A stretch of DNA of 64,000 bases from Lonicera japonica. Taxonomy: Eukaryota > Streptophyta > Magnoliopsida > Dipsacales > Caprifoliaceae. Where the stretch lies: the NCBI GenBank assembly GCA_021464415.1, contig CM038465.1, positions 17,391,839 through 17,455,838 of the forward strand, in the 5' to 3' direction. The translations under genes were made by a program, and so were the position numbers. Shown piece by piece: positions 25,850 through 38,100 of the stretch. The notes under the pieces are model-generated. The model searched no databases and was not told the origin of the DNA. It saw only the letters and a program-made list of their open reading frames with translations. Each line of letters starts with the position of its first letter. Within the stretch, counting starts at the first letter, position 1.

Positions 25850-28800
25850 TAGGGTGGTGGAGGTGGATTCCATGGTTTCCAAACCCGGAAATACATAATC
25901 CGGATGGTAGTCTTAAAAGGCCGTATCGATGCGATTGAATCGTTCATGCATCTTTTGACGAGTGTTTTTGACTTAAAGGGGTATGTTATTGATTGCCTCT
26001 ATAAGTTGATCTTATTGTATTGACGAGGCCTTGGGGGTCGAGGAGAGGGATGAGCTTGTGGAATTTGTTTAAAGCCTTCTTCTTCTTCATAACTAGTTTC
26101 CACATTATTTGAATCATTGGAGATGCATCGGCCATTCTCCAAGTGATAGTATATTTGACAAATCGTCCTCTTGATGTAAATTTTATGCTCGGTAGGTTCA
26201 CGCACATCGGTCTTATAATCAAGTGGAATGTGAAAGAACTTAAATAGTCGAGTAGGAGCCATCCCCATACCCAGGTCCACGATCCGAATGGAATATGATG
26301 TTAAGGAACTTGTCGAATATCAAACTAGCATAGTCAAGTTTGTGGTTGCTAGCTATGGCCCAAGTAAAGAATATGTCATAGTTTGTAACATTGGAGTAGC
26401 TTCCACTCCGAGGGACAAGATAATGGGTGATGATGTGATGAATAAGTCTAACATGAAGAGTGAGCATAGAGCATGAAATACTATCATAGGAATTATTTCT
26501 CCTATTTTGGTTGTAACACCCGTAGGGTAAATATACCACATTTTATGTCTGAGACGCGAGAGTGTGCTTGAGCCGTATCCGAATGTAGGAAATACTTCCA
26601 CACTATTTTAGAGATGTTATTACATTCATCTTTTAGGTTGGAAAGATTTATGTTAAGTGCCCGAGTCGAAATTCGCAAAATCTCACATTTTAAACTTACC
26701 CGACAAACCGACCTTTAATCATTCGAGGTATCATAACTTTTTCAATTTAGATCAGATTGGAACCTAATTTATACCATTGGAAAGGTATTTCAATTTCCAA
26801 GAACTTTCGTGTTTGGCCCGGAACCTAATTCCCATCCCTCATTGGTCAAAATAAGGTTACAAGATCAGTTGGTGGCATAAGCAAGCAAACCTGAGGATGA
26901 ACCAATTTCCATAACCATGTAGTCGACTACATGCACTGTAGTGTAGTCGACTACATTGCCCTGTAGCAGTCAAAAATCGTGTTTTTGAAGCCTTGACCCG
27001 ATTTTTATACACCATTTACCCCATTTTCTTCTCCACTTCGACCAGAGCTCAGGGAGAGAGTTGAGGGGAGTGTAGGATCATGAAGGAAAGTTCATAAGTG
27101 TAATTTTATCTCCTCTTTCAACCCAAATCTAGAATAAAAAACATAATCTCCATCATCTTCTTCCTTTCTTCACCTACACCAAGCTAGGGCTCCAAACTCA
27201 ACGAGGGTAACTCGTGCTTCGGAAGTATAAAGCTCGATCCGCGGCTCAAGGAGTGAAGGTTTAACGCTATCGAGGTAGGAACACTAGTATTAAAACCTAT
27301 TTTAAAGGTTTATGCACCCAATCACCAATTTATACAAACTTTGGGGATTTTCTATACATATAACTATTGCTGCATATATATATACACTTTGGGCCTAGAA
27401 ATTATGAGGGAAATGGTTGATTATTTCCTATAAAGTGTAGTATATCATATTTCCCCAAGTATCTCTTCCATTTCCTTGATTTATGACAAACCCTTGTTCC
27501 TGGCTTCTAGCGCGCAGGTACTTATCAGTCCGTATAGTAAAGTAAACCTATGATGCGCACTTTATATCACTTGATACTCATGAAATGGACTATTATACCT
27601 TTTTACATGATGTATATGATCTTATAATTGTGATTGGGATAATAATGATTTTCCTTATACGGATTCGTCAACACCGCTCGTACCAGGTAGATGGTTATTA
27701 CCGGTAGCGTATAGCCTTAGTGGCTACGTGAGATTATTGTAACGTACGCCTTCGTGGCTGCGTGAGGCGCACGTTACCTCACGCAGCCACGAAGGCGCAC
27801 GCTACCTCAAGCAGCCACGAAGGCGTAGGTGGTCCCTGCCTTGGGCAGAAGAAACGGAGTTGCCGGTTATCTCTGTACAGTAGATGTGAAAAATCCTAGA
27901 CATGAGTATTATACATGATTAATGCGATGTAGGCCTGGTCGCGGTGTCTTGAGATTATTTATATATTACATTGTTTACATACATATTGATAACTTATGTA
28001 TACGGACTAACTACAAACTCATTTTATAAAGTTCCCACTACATATACATATTTTTCTCACAAATCCTATAGTTCCTACTGGGCCCGTTTGGCTCACAGTT
28101 TTTCCTACACAGGTACTTCTAAGGATGGGACGGGACGAGTTGATAAGGGAAAGGCCGACAAGTCTTAGTCTCCTCTGATACTATAGCGTGAGGGCTTTTC
28201 ATTACTGAAAGGCCATGTTATCAACTTTGTTGTATCATAACTCAACTTATATTATGTAGCCTACTTGATGTTATGGAGACTATATGGTGTATGACTATTT
28301 TGTGACCGTTGTGTACTACTGATATATGTATTGTGTGGACTTCTACTTTTCTTTAATCTTACTCTTTTAGTTATGGCTTAGTGTATTGGTGGGACATGTC
28401 TATAGTTTAATGCTAGCCTAACGTGGACAAGTGACTTACATTTTAGTTAACCGGTGCGCAATGGTACAAACTAATCTGTAAGGCACGAGTTAACAGGAAG
28501 GGAAGCTACAGTTCTAGCATGTTCCCAGTGGATTGTGTTACATGTTCTTGACCTTTGTATATTTGCCTTCCACGCCAGAGTTATTTAATTTTTATTCATT
28601 CCCGCCGTCGCGTACGGCTCCGTGATCAACCGTGTTCCGGAGGTTCTCCCTCCCAAACGGAATTCGGGGCGTCACATTGGTGATGCCTTTTCAAAAGAGG
28701 TTTAAGGGCATCACAACGAATGTAGCCAAAAAGAGTACTAAGTTGCTTGTGACAATGGTGGTATTGTGACGGTTAAACTCAAATATTTTGGTGATAATAT

Positions 28801-29155
28801 CTTTTGAAAAAAATGAATAATCTACCTTTGAGATATGATCACAAAAGAGAGGTGTCCGCTATCTCATCGTCATTCAAAAGGTGATGCAAGTTTGCGTAAA
28901 TAGACGAACCAATTTCTGATAAATATTTTCTTTGATGCATAAGAAGTTTAAAGCCCCTTATTGGTGAAAAACATGAATGATACGTAAACCATTCTCCGAA
29001 AGCAAAGTACTATTGAATTGTTTACCTTCCACAATATCACAATTAACAAAATCAGAGTTGTAACATGCCTCCAACAAAGCATTAAGAAAGAGAGGTGGTG
29101 CTTATGGTTGTGGTGAATCGGACTCACACACACGACATCTTAAGCTTGAAGCCAT
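25850..29155 (-). pseudogene. Third ORF of the copia element (putative plant transposon protein-like), split by a solo LTR
   Basis: A start ATG at 29155 (MASSLRCRVCESDS) is followed by a stop at codon 18, then an open stretch to about 28967. After the solo LTR (26512-28676) the same strand continues with segments such as RLIHHIITHYLVPRSGS (frame of 26240-26511) and ENGRCISNDSNNVETSYEEE (25999-26280). The central segment resembles the 'putative plant transposon protein' domain that I recall from third ORFs of plant LTR elements. The C-terminal part is acidic, then Pro-rich. It lies downstream of pol, where Sireviruses carry an env-like ORF. Several frame breaks make it a pseudogene. The family assignment is from memory of motif style and is not certain. 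Confidence 0.5.
26512..28676 (+). mobile_element. Solo LTR, gypsy-type, plus strand, TSD TTGGT
   Basis: The LTR (2165 bp) runs TGTAACACCCG..GGGGCGTCACA, flanked by TTGGT at 26507-26511 and 28677-28681. It is the same subfamily as the minus-strand solo LTR 61557-63644. The U3 has an 18-bp perfect palindrome CATGTAGTCGACTACATG (26916-26933) and a second dyad TGTAGTCGACTACA (26942-26955), about 50 bp before a TATA-like TTTTTATACACC (about 27003-27014). A foldback of LTR minisatellite units lies at 27747-27825. Confidence 0.9.
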
Positions 29156-29554
29156 TTGAGTGGTTAAGGAATAGGCTAGGTTTTTGTGGGTTTAAGGTTT
29201 TTAGTGGAAAACTTGTAATGGGGTACTTAGGGTATGAAAATTTTGACTTAAGGTAGGCTAGAATAGAAGAGAACGGTGATTTTGTGAAGAGATTTAAGAA
29301 ATTTTAGGATAAGGAGGGAGAATTTCAAAATTGGGTATAGGGTTTGGGTAAAGAGATAATGTGATGATTTGGGTTGATTGTGGATGGATTTGGTGAGGTT
29401 TGAAGTTTATATGTGTCAAATAGTTGATATACATAATTCTTGTAGAACAAGATTTTGGGAAGAATTAGAATTCTTGAAGGTTATGGAGATGTAGAAGAGA
29501 GAAATTTCGAGGGTTAGTGGTGTAGGAGATGAAAATAGTGAAGGAAAAAAATGG

Positions 29555-29639
29555 GTTTTAAATCAAGTTTCCATGAGTCAACTCAGTAAGTTGACCAGTC
29601 ATGTAGTCAACTACATGGTGTGCAGTGTAGTCAACTACA
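29555..29639 (-). promoter_or_regulatory. Candidate internal promoter before the copia third ORF
   Basis: CATGTAGTCAACTACATG (29600-29617) and TGTAGTCAACTACA (29626-29639), with a third dyad GAGTCAACTC (29575-29584), lie upstream of a TATA-like ATTTAAAAC (29563-29555). A pyrimidine-rich untranslated stretch and the ATG at 29155 follow. The same core, GTAGTCAACT, is repeated in this element's LTR. On the element strand it contains TTGACT, a W-box-type motif bound by WRKY factors in other plant promoters. Promoter function is inferred. Confidence 0.45.
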
Positions 29640-29849
29640 TTGCCTATTTCCTGCATAATTGACAGCTTTTGGCTCCAATGATTCTTGATTGTCAATTTTA
29701 CATCATATAACATTCTAAAGTTGTAAAACACTTGTTAATCTTCATAATAACATGTACAATTAAAGGTAGCAAGATTAATCTAAGTTTTAAAAAAATATAA
29801 AACACATTTAGCACAAAGAATGTATGCTTAAAGTTAAGCAATTTTGATC

Positions 29850-32800
29850 TCATTATGAACTTTTTGGATCAAACTAGATATCACATGCTCTAATCTTACC
29901 AAGTTCATGACGAATAATACAAAAACGATCATCGGGTAGTGGTTTGGTGAAAATGTCCACGAATTACGATTCGGTGTTAACGAATTCAATATCAACATTG
30001 CTTTTTTGCACATGATCACTGATAAAGTGATACCTTATCTTGATGTGCTTGGTATGCAAGTGTTGTATGGGGTTCTTGATTAAGCTTATAGCACTTATGT
30101 TATCACATTTAATGGGAATGTGGCTTAAACTTATTCCAAAGTCTTCAAGTTACTGTTTCATATATATAGTTTGTGCATAACAACTACCGGCCGCCACATA
30201 GTCCGCTTCAACCGTGGATAAGACCACCGAATTTTGTTTTTTGCTTAACCAAGATACTAGTGGGTGTCATAAAAAATGACAAGTGCCAATAGTGCTTTTC
30301 CTATTAATTTTACGACCAGCAAAGTTGGCATCCAAATATATAATCAAGTCAAAATCGCTCTCTTTTGGATAGCATAATCCCAATGAGCTAGTGCCGGCTA
30401 AATATCGAAAAATACGTTTTATGACAAACAAATGTGATTCTTTATGATCCACTTAGAATCGTGCACAAAAATATATATTAAACATAATATCCGGCTTACT
30501 AGCCGTCAAGTAAAATAAGCTACCAATCATACCTCGATATTTTTTAATGTCGACATTTTGCCACTCTCGTCTTTGTCAAGCTTTAATGTTGAGCTTATAG
30601 GAGTGCTCATGGATTTGAAGCCCTCCAAGTCAAATTTCTTTAAAGTTCTTTCACATACTTTTCTTAGTTGACAAAAATTTCATATTTGCATTACTTAACT
30701 TGTAATATGATAAAGTAGTTCATTTTTCCATCATGCTCATTTTGAATTCCTTTTGCATACAAATGGAAAGTTCCTTGCACAAATTTTCATTAATAGAACC
30801 AAATATAATATCATTATAGCATAACTTTGAACAAGTAGCATATTGTTATCATGATTTTTAATAAATAATGTAATATATCGACTTTGCCTCTAACAAAATC
30901 ATTGTTAATCAAAAATGAACTTAATCTATCATACCATGCTCTTGGTGCTTGTTTTAAACCATACAAAACTTTTGATAATTTAAACACATAATCTGGATAA
31001 GCATCATTTTCAAAACTGAGATGTGTTTCACATAAACTTCCTTTTCTATAAAACCTTCAAGAAAGCACTTTTAACATCCATTTGATACAACTTGAAAATT
31101 TTAAAATAAGAATAAGCAAGTAGCATGCGAATTACTTCTAAACGTGCAACAGGTGCATATGTTTCCTCATAATCAATGCATTCCTCTTGATTGTATCATT
31201 GGGCAACAAGTCTAACTTTATTTTTAACAATAAAACAATTTTTATCCTTTTTATTGCGAAATACCCATTTAGTGCCAATGATAGTATGATCATTAGGTTT
31301 GGGAACAATTGTCCACACTTTGTTTCTCTTAAATTGATTGAGCTCTTATTGCATAACTATCATTCAATATTCATCTTATTTGGTTTCATTTATATTTTTA
31401 GGCTCATATTAAGAAACAAAAACCACATAATTGCAAACATTTCTCAAAGATAATATAGTCATAACTTTACTATATGACTCTTTAAGAATTTGATCAATAG
31501 GGTGGTTGTACGCAAATTTCCAACTCCTAGGTAAATCATTTGAAGTTTGCTTGGTTTGTTTTTCTATCTCCTTAGAAAGAGATTGAGCACTTAATGGTTC
31601 CTCCTTAGATGTATCGTTAATTTGATTATATTATATCCTTTTAAACAATTTCAACAACACCATCAGAATACACAATAGGAGTAAAATGATTAGACTCATT
31701 AAACACAACATGTATGGATTATTGAACAACTAAACTTTTCTTATTATAACACGATAAGCTTTGCTATTAGTGGAATATCTATGAAAAATTCATTTATCAG
31801 ATTTAGCATCAAATTTGCCTAAGTGATTATAATCGTTTAAAATAAAGCATTTACAACGAAAACTTTGAAATATGTAATGTTGGGTTTCTTATCGTTCCAT
31901 AACTTATACGAAGTCTTATCTAAACCTTTATGAATAATAACAAGATTAATCACATAGCATGAGGTATTAACGGCTTATGCGCAAAAATATTCCTTCAAAG
32001 AATGGTTCTAGACATCTCTTAAGGAGATCTATTTTTCTTTTCAACAACACCATTTTATTGAGGAGTTCTAGGCGCTGAAAAATTATGCTCAATATCATGC
32101 TCATTGCAAAAAAAATTAACATCAATGTTATCAAATTCATTACATCTGTTACTTCTAATATGAATAATAACGTCTTCTTCATTTTGGACTTTACGACAAA
32201 ATTTAGCAAAAAAATGTAGAGTTTCAATTTTGTAAATAAGAAAGAATACCTAAGTAAATCTGAATAATCATCAACTATAACAAATGTATATAATTTGCCA
32301 CCTAGGCTAGCAATGGAGTTAGGTCAAAATAAATCTAAATGCAACATATCAAGTGGTTTAGAAGAAGTAAAATATTTCTTAGATTTAAACGAAGACTTGT
32401 GTGGTTTACCAAGTTAAGATGTATCATAAATTTAATCCTTAGCAAACTTTATTTTAAGCAAACCTTTAAGTAATTTATTTTTAGACAAAGCATGTAGCAA
32501 AACCATGTTAGCATGCCCCAATCTTCTATGCACAACCAAGAAGTTTCATTAATAACGGATAATAATTTAACATCTTGTTGAGATAAATCATCAAGTTCAA
32601 GAATATACACATTACTAATTATATAAATAACAAGCAAGATAGAATCATCACTAATATTTTTCATTACAAAATAATTGGATTTAAAATTGACTTCATAAAC
32701 TTTATCACATAATTGACTAATGTTAAACAAGTCATGCTTTAAACCTTCAACCAAAAGAACATTGTTAATAAAAGTACAATTATTACCAACCTTACATATA

Positions 32801-33188
32801 CCGATAATTTTTCCTTTAGTGTTGTCCCTAAAAGAAACATTCATTCCTTATTTAGGAATGAGATTTAAGAAGTTTTTCTTATCTCCCGTCATGTGCTTGG
32901 AACTACAACTATCCAAGAATAATTTGGTTTTACTTCACTTTGCTTTCATGCAAATCTCTTTATCCTTTGCCATAAGGCAAAGATTTGCCGTTTCCTCATC
33001 GCTCGAATTGGCATCGAATTCTCCACTTTCAGAATCACTCCATGCTCATTTGAGAGTGTGTTTTATTTGCTTAAATGCTTTGTCTCTTTTCTCCTTTCTT
33101 TTAACTAGACAATTTGTTTTAAAATGCCCCAGTTCATGGCAATGAAAGTACTTCGTAAATTCTTCATTTTTAACTCTTGGTTGAGTTG
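29850..33188 (-). pseudogene. Copia gag C-terminus and pol (protease, integrase, RT, RNase H), decayed
   Basis: Recognisable minus-strand pieces in order are as follows. A zinc-knuckle-like FHCHELGHFKTNC lies near 33120 (first Cys replaced by Tyr). The protease block LDSCSSKHMTGD is at about 32915-32880. The GAG-pre-integrase block VEGLKHDLFNISQLCDKVYE is at about 32760-32690. Integrase remnants lie at 32300-31970. RT has EETYAPVARLEVIRMLLAYS (about 31175-31115), QMDVKSAFL, and a damaged YVDD region reading [14 protein letters not shown] (about 30835-30790). RNase H has VIKRIFRYLAGTSSLGLCYP (about 30430-30370) and ends with DIFTKPL near 29930. Many stops and frameshifts are present, so no protein can be made. 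Confidence 0.85.
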
Positions 33189-33430
33189 ATCAATGATAAG
33201 AGCACTATATTGAATATAAGAATACTCTTTTCTAAGCATTAGAGTGCTCTTATATGGCTAAACACACTAAAATAAACCTCGAATTGCAACTTGTTGGTTC
33301 ATAGCAAAATGGTGTACTAATATGTGTTTTGCAAGCAATTGTTGATGATGAAAAGGCACTAAAAAGGGATCTCAGATCAAAAGCCAAAGCGTTTAAAGAA
33401 AGAAGATGAAAAGTGGCAGCTTTCTGAAGT

Positions 33431-33744
33431 AGTAAGATCGATCTTACTAGTAAGATCGATCCTACTAGCTTCCATTTCTTCATTTCAACAGTTTTGTAAA
33501 ATTCAGAAAGAAACTGACCCTGAGTAAGATCGATCTTACTAGTAAGATCGATCCTACTATGGCCCATTTGCAAACTGTATGATACCTGCTTTGATCCAGT
33601 CCAAGAACTTCCCTGAGTAAGATCGATCTTACTAGTAAGATCGATCCTACTCCCTCACCCCTTTTCAACAGAAGATTCCAGCAGCAATCCAGAAGAGAAA
33701 ATTCCCATAGTAAGATCGATCTTACTAGTAAGATCGATCCTACT
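33431..33744 (+). repeat. Array of four twin palindromes in U3, period 92-93 bp
   Basis: Units lie at 33431-33466, 33523-33558, 33616-33651 and 33709-33744. Each is 36 bp: the 18-bp perfect palindrome AGTAAGATCGATCTTACT followed directly by AGTAAGATCGATCCTACT (one base off perfect). Spacers are 56, 57 and 57 bp and largely unlike each other, except for an A(T/C)TC(C)AG-type motif at offset 35-42 and a CCC-rich end. The array ends 160 bp upstream of the TATA box. Confidence 0.93.
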
Positions 33745-33903
33745 ATGGCAATTCGTCAACCTTGGAAAAATTCCAGATTTCTTGTCAAAATTGCCACCTT
33801 ACTTCATTTGTCAAGGAACTCATGCTAAGGCTTTCCCACACCAATTCAATGCACTACAACAACTTGTCATCTACTCTCTACCCACTCCCATCTCAGATGC
33901 ATC

Positions 33904-33912
33904 TATAAATAG
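33904..33912 (+). promoter_or_regulatory. TATA box of the Athila-like 5' LTR
   Basis: TATAAATAG in the LTR, repeated at 59852-59860 in the 3' LTR, is the only strong TATA box between the palindrome array and the R region. Confidence 0.7.
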
Positions 33913-35084
33913 AGAGCAAGATCCAAGAGAAAATCATCATAGAGTGGTGAAGATTAATTTCTTGTAAAAATAAGAGAAAATCAAGAGAGAGATAATAGAG
34001 TGATAGTTTATTTTTCTTCTTGTATTTTCCATTCACTTGTAATAGACTCATTCTATATCTATTAACACAAGTGTTCTTTTGATTTCATTCCATCCTTAAC
34101 ATGTTTTTATCATCTATGGAGGGGTGAATCACCTAGCCAAGGCTAGGGGGTGAGTTTGTTTTTAAAGGTAAACATGGTCAAGTTTCCAATTCTTTAAAAG
34201 CTCTGTGCCTAGTATTGTTAGATAATTATGCTTCTCATTTGTTAATAATATTCCATAACATTTGATGACTTAAAACACCATAAATATTATGGAATCTCCA
34301 TTTTAATCTCTTTTGCCTCCTTATGCCTTGTATATGGAGTTCTTTGGTGATTAATGGACATGTTTTGTACATAAATGATACATAGACTCTTCATGCCATG
34401 TATGATCAGTACTAGTCAAATCATTTATATACAAACAAAGTACTTCAAGTAAGCATATATTATTCAACAATCACCATTATAAATGGATGGCTATGCTTTT
34501 TTTATATAAAATTATAGAGTTTTATTTCAAATATGGTCACATCTTGTGATTAAGTGTAAAGTAAGGTTTTATTTTCCCTTGTCACCTACAACACTTAAAC
34601 ACACTTTGTGCCTATATTTGAGGACTCTATAATTGCTTATTTGTTCCCTTAAATGTGGTGTTTGTTTTCCCTCATAAGGTAGCCTAGTAAAGTTGGATTG
34701 GTTGTATTTCCTCGAAATCTTTTACCGCCAACATCTAGACTTCCAAATGAGAAGTACGATATGCAACACAATAAGGAGAATGAATGAGCCGAATTGGATT
34801 CATAAACCATGGTTCCCAATAAATAACAAATAAACCCCCAAAGCCTTCGCTTTCCTTAAACATAAGAAATTTCTCATAACTTTAAGTTTTGTTTTACACA
34901 TTTCTCCACAAAACAATCCACAACAATTTTAATCAATCAATAATCGCTTTTCAAACACGTGATCTACAAAAGCTTTAGTCCCCTCCCTGTGGTTCGACAT
35001 TCGGACTTCCATAAGTCTATATTACAACTTGACCGCCTACACTTGGGTGTATACGATTGCACTATTTCACGCGCGTCAAGTTTT

Positions 35085-35102
35085 TGGCGCCGTTGCCGGG
35101 GA
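35085..35102 (+). promoter_or_regulatory. Primer binding site, tRNA-Asp type
   Basis: TGGCGCCGTTGCCGGGGA begins six bases after the 5' LTR. It is the primer site typical of Athila-like elements, matching the 3' end of tRNA-Asp by family knowledge. Confidence 0.85.
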
Positions 35103-35194
35103 GGGCAACAAAAAGTCGATCACGGGTTTAGTTCATATTTGGTTGTATTGTTTTAATCTAGTGACTTCCTTTTCTTGTACACTTTCTTTGGTAC

Positions 35195-38100
35195 ATGATT
35201 CATTGGTTAAGAAATACCAAAGGACGTGTAGAAAGAGATCCATTTCCCGATTTGTTTTTCTATAATCTTTTTGAAACAGAAGTTACAATGGATCACCATG
35301 AGGAAGCCCGAGAAGGAAATGGTGGAAATCATTTTGATGTACAAGTTCAGCCCATTCAGGAAGCACCAATCGCAACCATGAGAGATTATCTCCAACCACC
35401 AAGGAGCGCCACTCCATCATGCATCGTTCTTCCGCCGACAGCAAACCGTTTTGCTGTCAAACCAGGAATGATACCACTTTTGCCCAGATTTCATGGAATG
35501 GAGTCAGAAAATCCATACTTACACCTCAAGGAATTCGAAGAAGTATGCTCCACTTTTTATGACCCTAATGTGACTGAAGAGGTGGTAAGACTCCAACTTT
35601 TTCCATTCTCATTAAAAGACAAAGCAAAAACTTGGCTTAATGCACAAAGACCACGTTCCATTATAACGTGGCAAGCTTTACAAACTGAATTTTTGAAGAA
35701 ATTTTTTCCCGTTCATAGAACAAACGCTTTAAGGCGTCAAATCTCAAATTTTGCACCCAAAAATCAAGAAACATTCTATGAATGCTGGGAAAGATACAAA
35801 GAGCTTGTAAATGCTTGCCCCCATCATGGATATGAAAATTGGAACTTGGTTAGTTTCTTCTATCAATCACTCACTCCTGAAATGAGAAAATTTGTAGAAA
35901 TGATGTGTAATGGCACATTTCTAAGTAAAAATCCCGATGAGGCATTTGATTTCTTTGATTATATAGCTGAAAGTAACCAAACATGGGATACTTATAATTT
36001 TTCTGAAAGAAATAATATGCCTAATCGGGGTGGTTACCATCAATTAAAGGAGAGTGACGATTTGGCGGCACGAGTCACCCAATTGACCAAAAAAATTGAG
36101 GCTTTAGAATTTTCAAAACCAAGAGAGGTCAATTTGATGGAAGAAGAAACTATGTGTAGCATATGTGATATGATAGGACACCCAACGGAAAAATGTCCTA
36201 CCATACCAACCGTCAAGCAAGTTTTGCTTGACCCGGCCCAAGTGAACATGATGAATAATTACAAAAGGCCGCAAAATTCTCCATATTCGGAAACTTACAA
36301 TAGTGAGTGGAGGAATCACCCTAATTTTCGTTGGGGTAATTCAAACACTCAAACCAATCAACCTCCGAATTTTCAAAAATCTCAATCATCATATGTTCCC
36401 CCACCAAAAAGAAATGTGGAAGACTTGCTTACACAATTTATTCAAAAATCTGATCAAAATTTTCAAAAGTTTGATCAACATGTTCAAAGGTGTGAGCAAT
36501 ACTTCCAAAGCAATGATCGTTCCATGAATGATATGAGGAATTTTTTGTCTAAAATGGCTCCCAATTTTTCAAACCAAGAGAAGGGTAAGTTTCCAGCCCA
36601 ACCTCTTGCGAATCCTCATGGGCAAACAATGATGATTGAAGAGGGAACTTCTTCACAAGATACGTTGGAGCACGTGAAGTCTATCACCACTCTTCGCGGT
36701 GGAAAAATGGTTGATAAAACTATTCATCCTAAGGCCCAAAAGCCAAAGGAAGTAGTTCAATCAAAAGAAGCTGAGGTGGTAGACGAAGAAGTCGAAAAGA
36801 ATGATGAGGAAGTGAGGGAAAAAGAGGACATTGAAAAAATCAAAGAGAGTGTGAAAATTCCTTTTCCTCAAAGGCTACAACAATCCTCAAAACCAAATCA
36901 AAATGCTGAAATTTTAGAAGTTTTTAAACAAGTAAAAATTAACATTCCATTGCTCGATGCGGTAAAACAAATTCCTTCTTATGGAAAATTTTTGAAAGAC
37001 ATGTGTACCACAAAAAGAAGGTTAAATGTCAAAAAGAAAGCTTTTATGGCCGAACAAGTAAGCTCAATTTTGCAAAATACAAGAATTCCTAAATACAAGG
37101 ACCCCGGTTGTCCAACGATTTCATGTATGATAGGAAACTGTCGAATTAAACGAGCTTTACTTGATCTGGGAGCAAGTGTGAATGTTCTTCCATTTTCAGT
37201 TTATGAACAATTGGGTTTGGGAGAGTTAAAGCCTACCAAAGTTACAATTCAATTAGCGGATAGGTCCGTTAAGGTTCCAAGGGGTATTGTGGAAGATGTA
37301 CTTGTGCAGGTTGACAAGTTCTTCTTCCCAGTTGATTTCATTGTCATTGATACACAGCCTGTTGTGAACCCCGCTAATCAAATTCCTGTTATTTTAGGAA
37401 GACCATTCCTTGCAACGTCAAATGCTATAATCAATTGCAAAAATGGTATTGTTAAATTAACGTTTGGAAATATGACTTTTGAGCTAAATGTGTTTTCATT
37501 AAGCAAGCAAGCAAGTGATTTTGAAGATGAAAATGAACACATTAACATGATAGAGTCATTGGTTGATGAACACTTTGAGTATAATTTTGAATTGGAATCG
37601 TTGGGAGATCTTCTAACCACTCCCAAGGAACCCAATAATTGTATGCAAGTGTATTCTTTGAGTGAAAAACAGGTTCTACAAAAGGAAGGTGAAACGGAAC
37701 CATCAAAAACAATCGAAGGAAGAATAGAATTGAAACAATTACCAAGCAACTTGAAGTACGCTTTCTTAGGTACTTCAGAAACTTTTTCGGTAGTAATTTC
37801 ATCTGAACTTTCAACGGAACAAGAGGAGAAGTTGGTAAGTATGCTCGGTAAGTATAAAAAAGCCTTTGGTTGGAGTTTAGCTGATCTTCATGGGATTAGT
37901 CCCTTAATCTGTACTCATAAAATTTATTTGGAAGATGAGGCTAAACCAGCGAGACAATTTCAACGCCGTTTGAATCCACACATGCAAGATGTTGTTAGAA
38001 ACGAGGTGTTAAAATTGCTTGATGCAAAAATCATTTATCCGATCTCGGATAGTAAGTGGGTGAGCCCTACCCAAGTTGTACCGAAAAAATCCGGACTTAC

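Larger units (their letters stand above)
33194..35078 (+). repeat. 5' LTR of the Athila-like element
   Basis: It starts TGATAAGAGC and ends GCGCGTCA. U3 contains four twin-palindrome units (33431-33744) and a clear TATA box TATAAATAG at 33904-33912, so transcription should start near 33935-33945. The remainder is R/U5 without coding potential. Apparent short ORFs across the palindromes (repeating Ser-Lys-Ile-Asp-Leu-Thr) are artefacts of the repeats. Confidence 0.92.

Noticed and set aside
33250..33668. ORFs encoding repeated Ser-Lys-Ile-Asp-Leu-Thr or Ser-Ile-Leu-Leu-Val-Arg
   Set aside because: They are translations of the palindrome array in several frames on both strands. The pattern follows the DNA repeat and has no independent protein signature.
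33431..33744. A CRISPR array, suggested by regular palindromic repeats and unlike spacers
   Set aside because: The sequence is a plant retrotransposon LTR, no cas genes exist, units are duplicated in both LTRs, and spacers share positional motifs that indicate a decayed tandem repeat.
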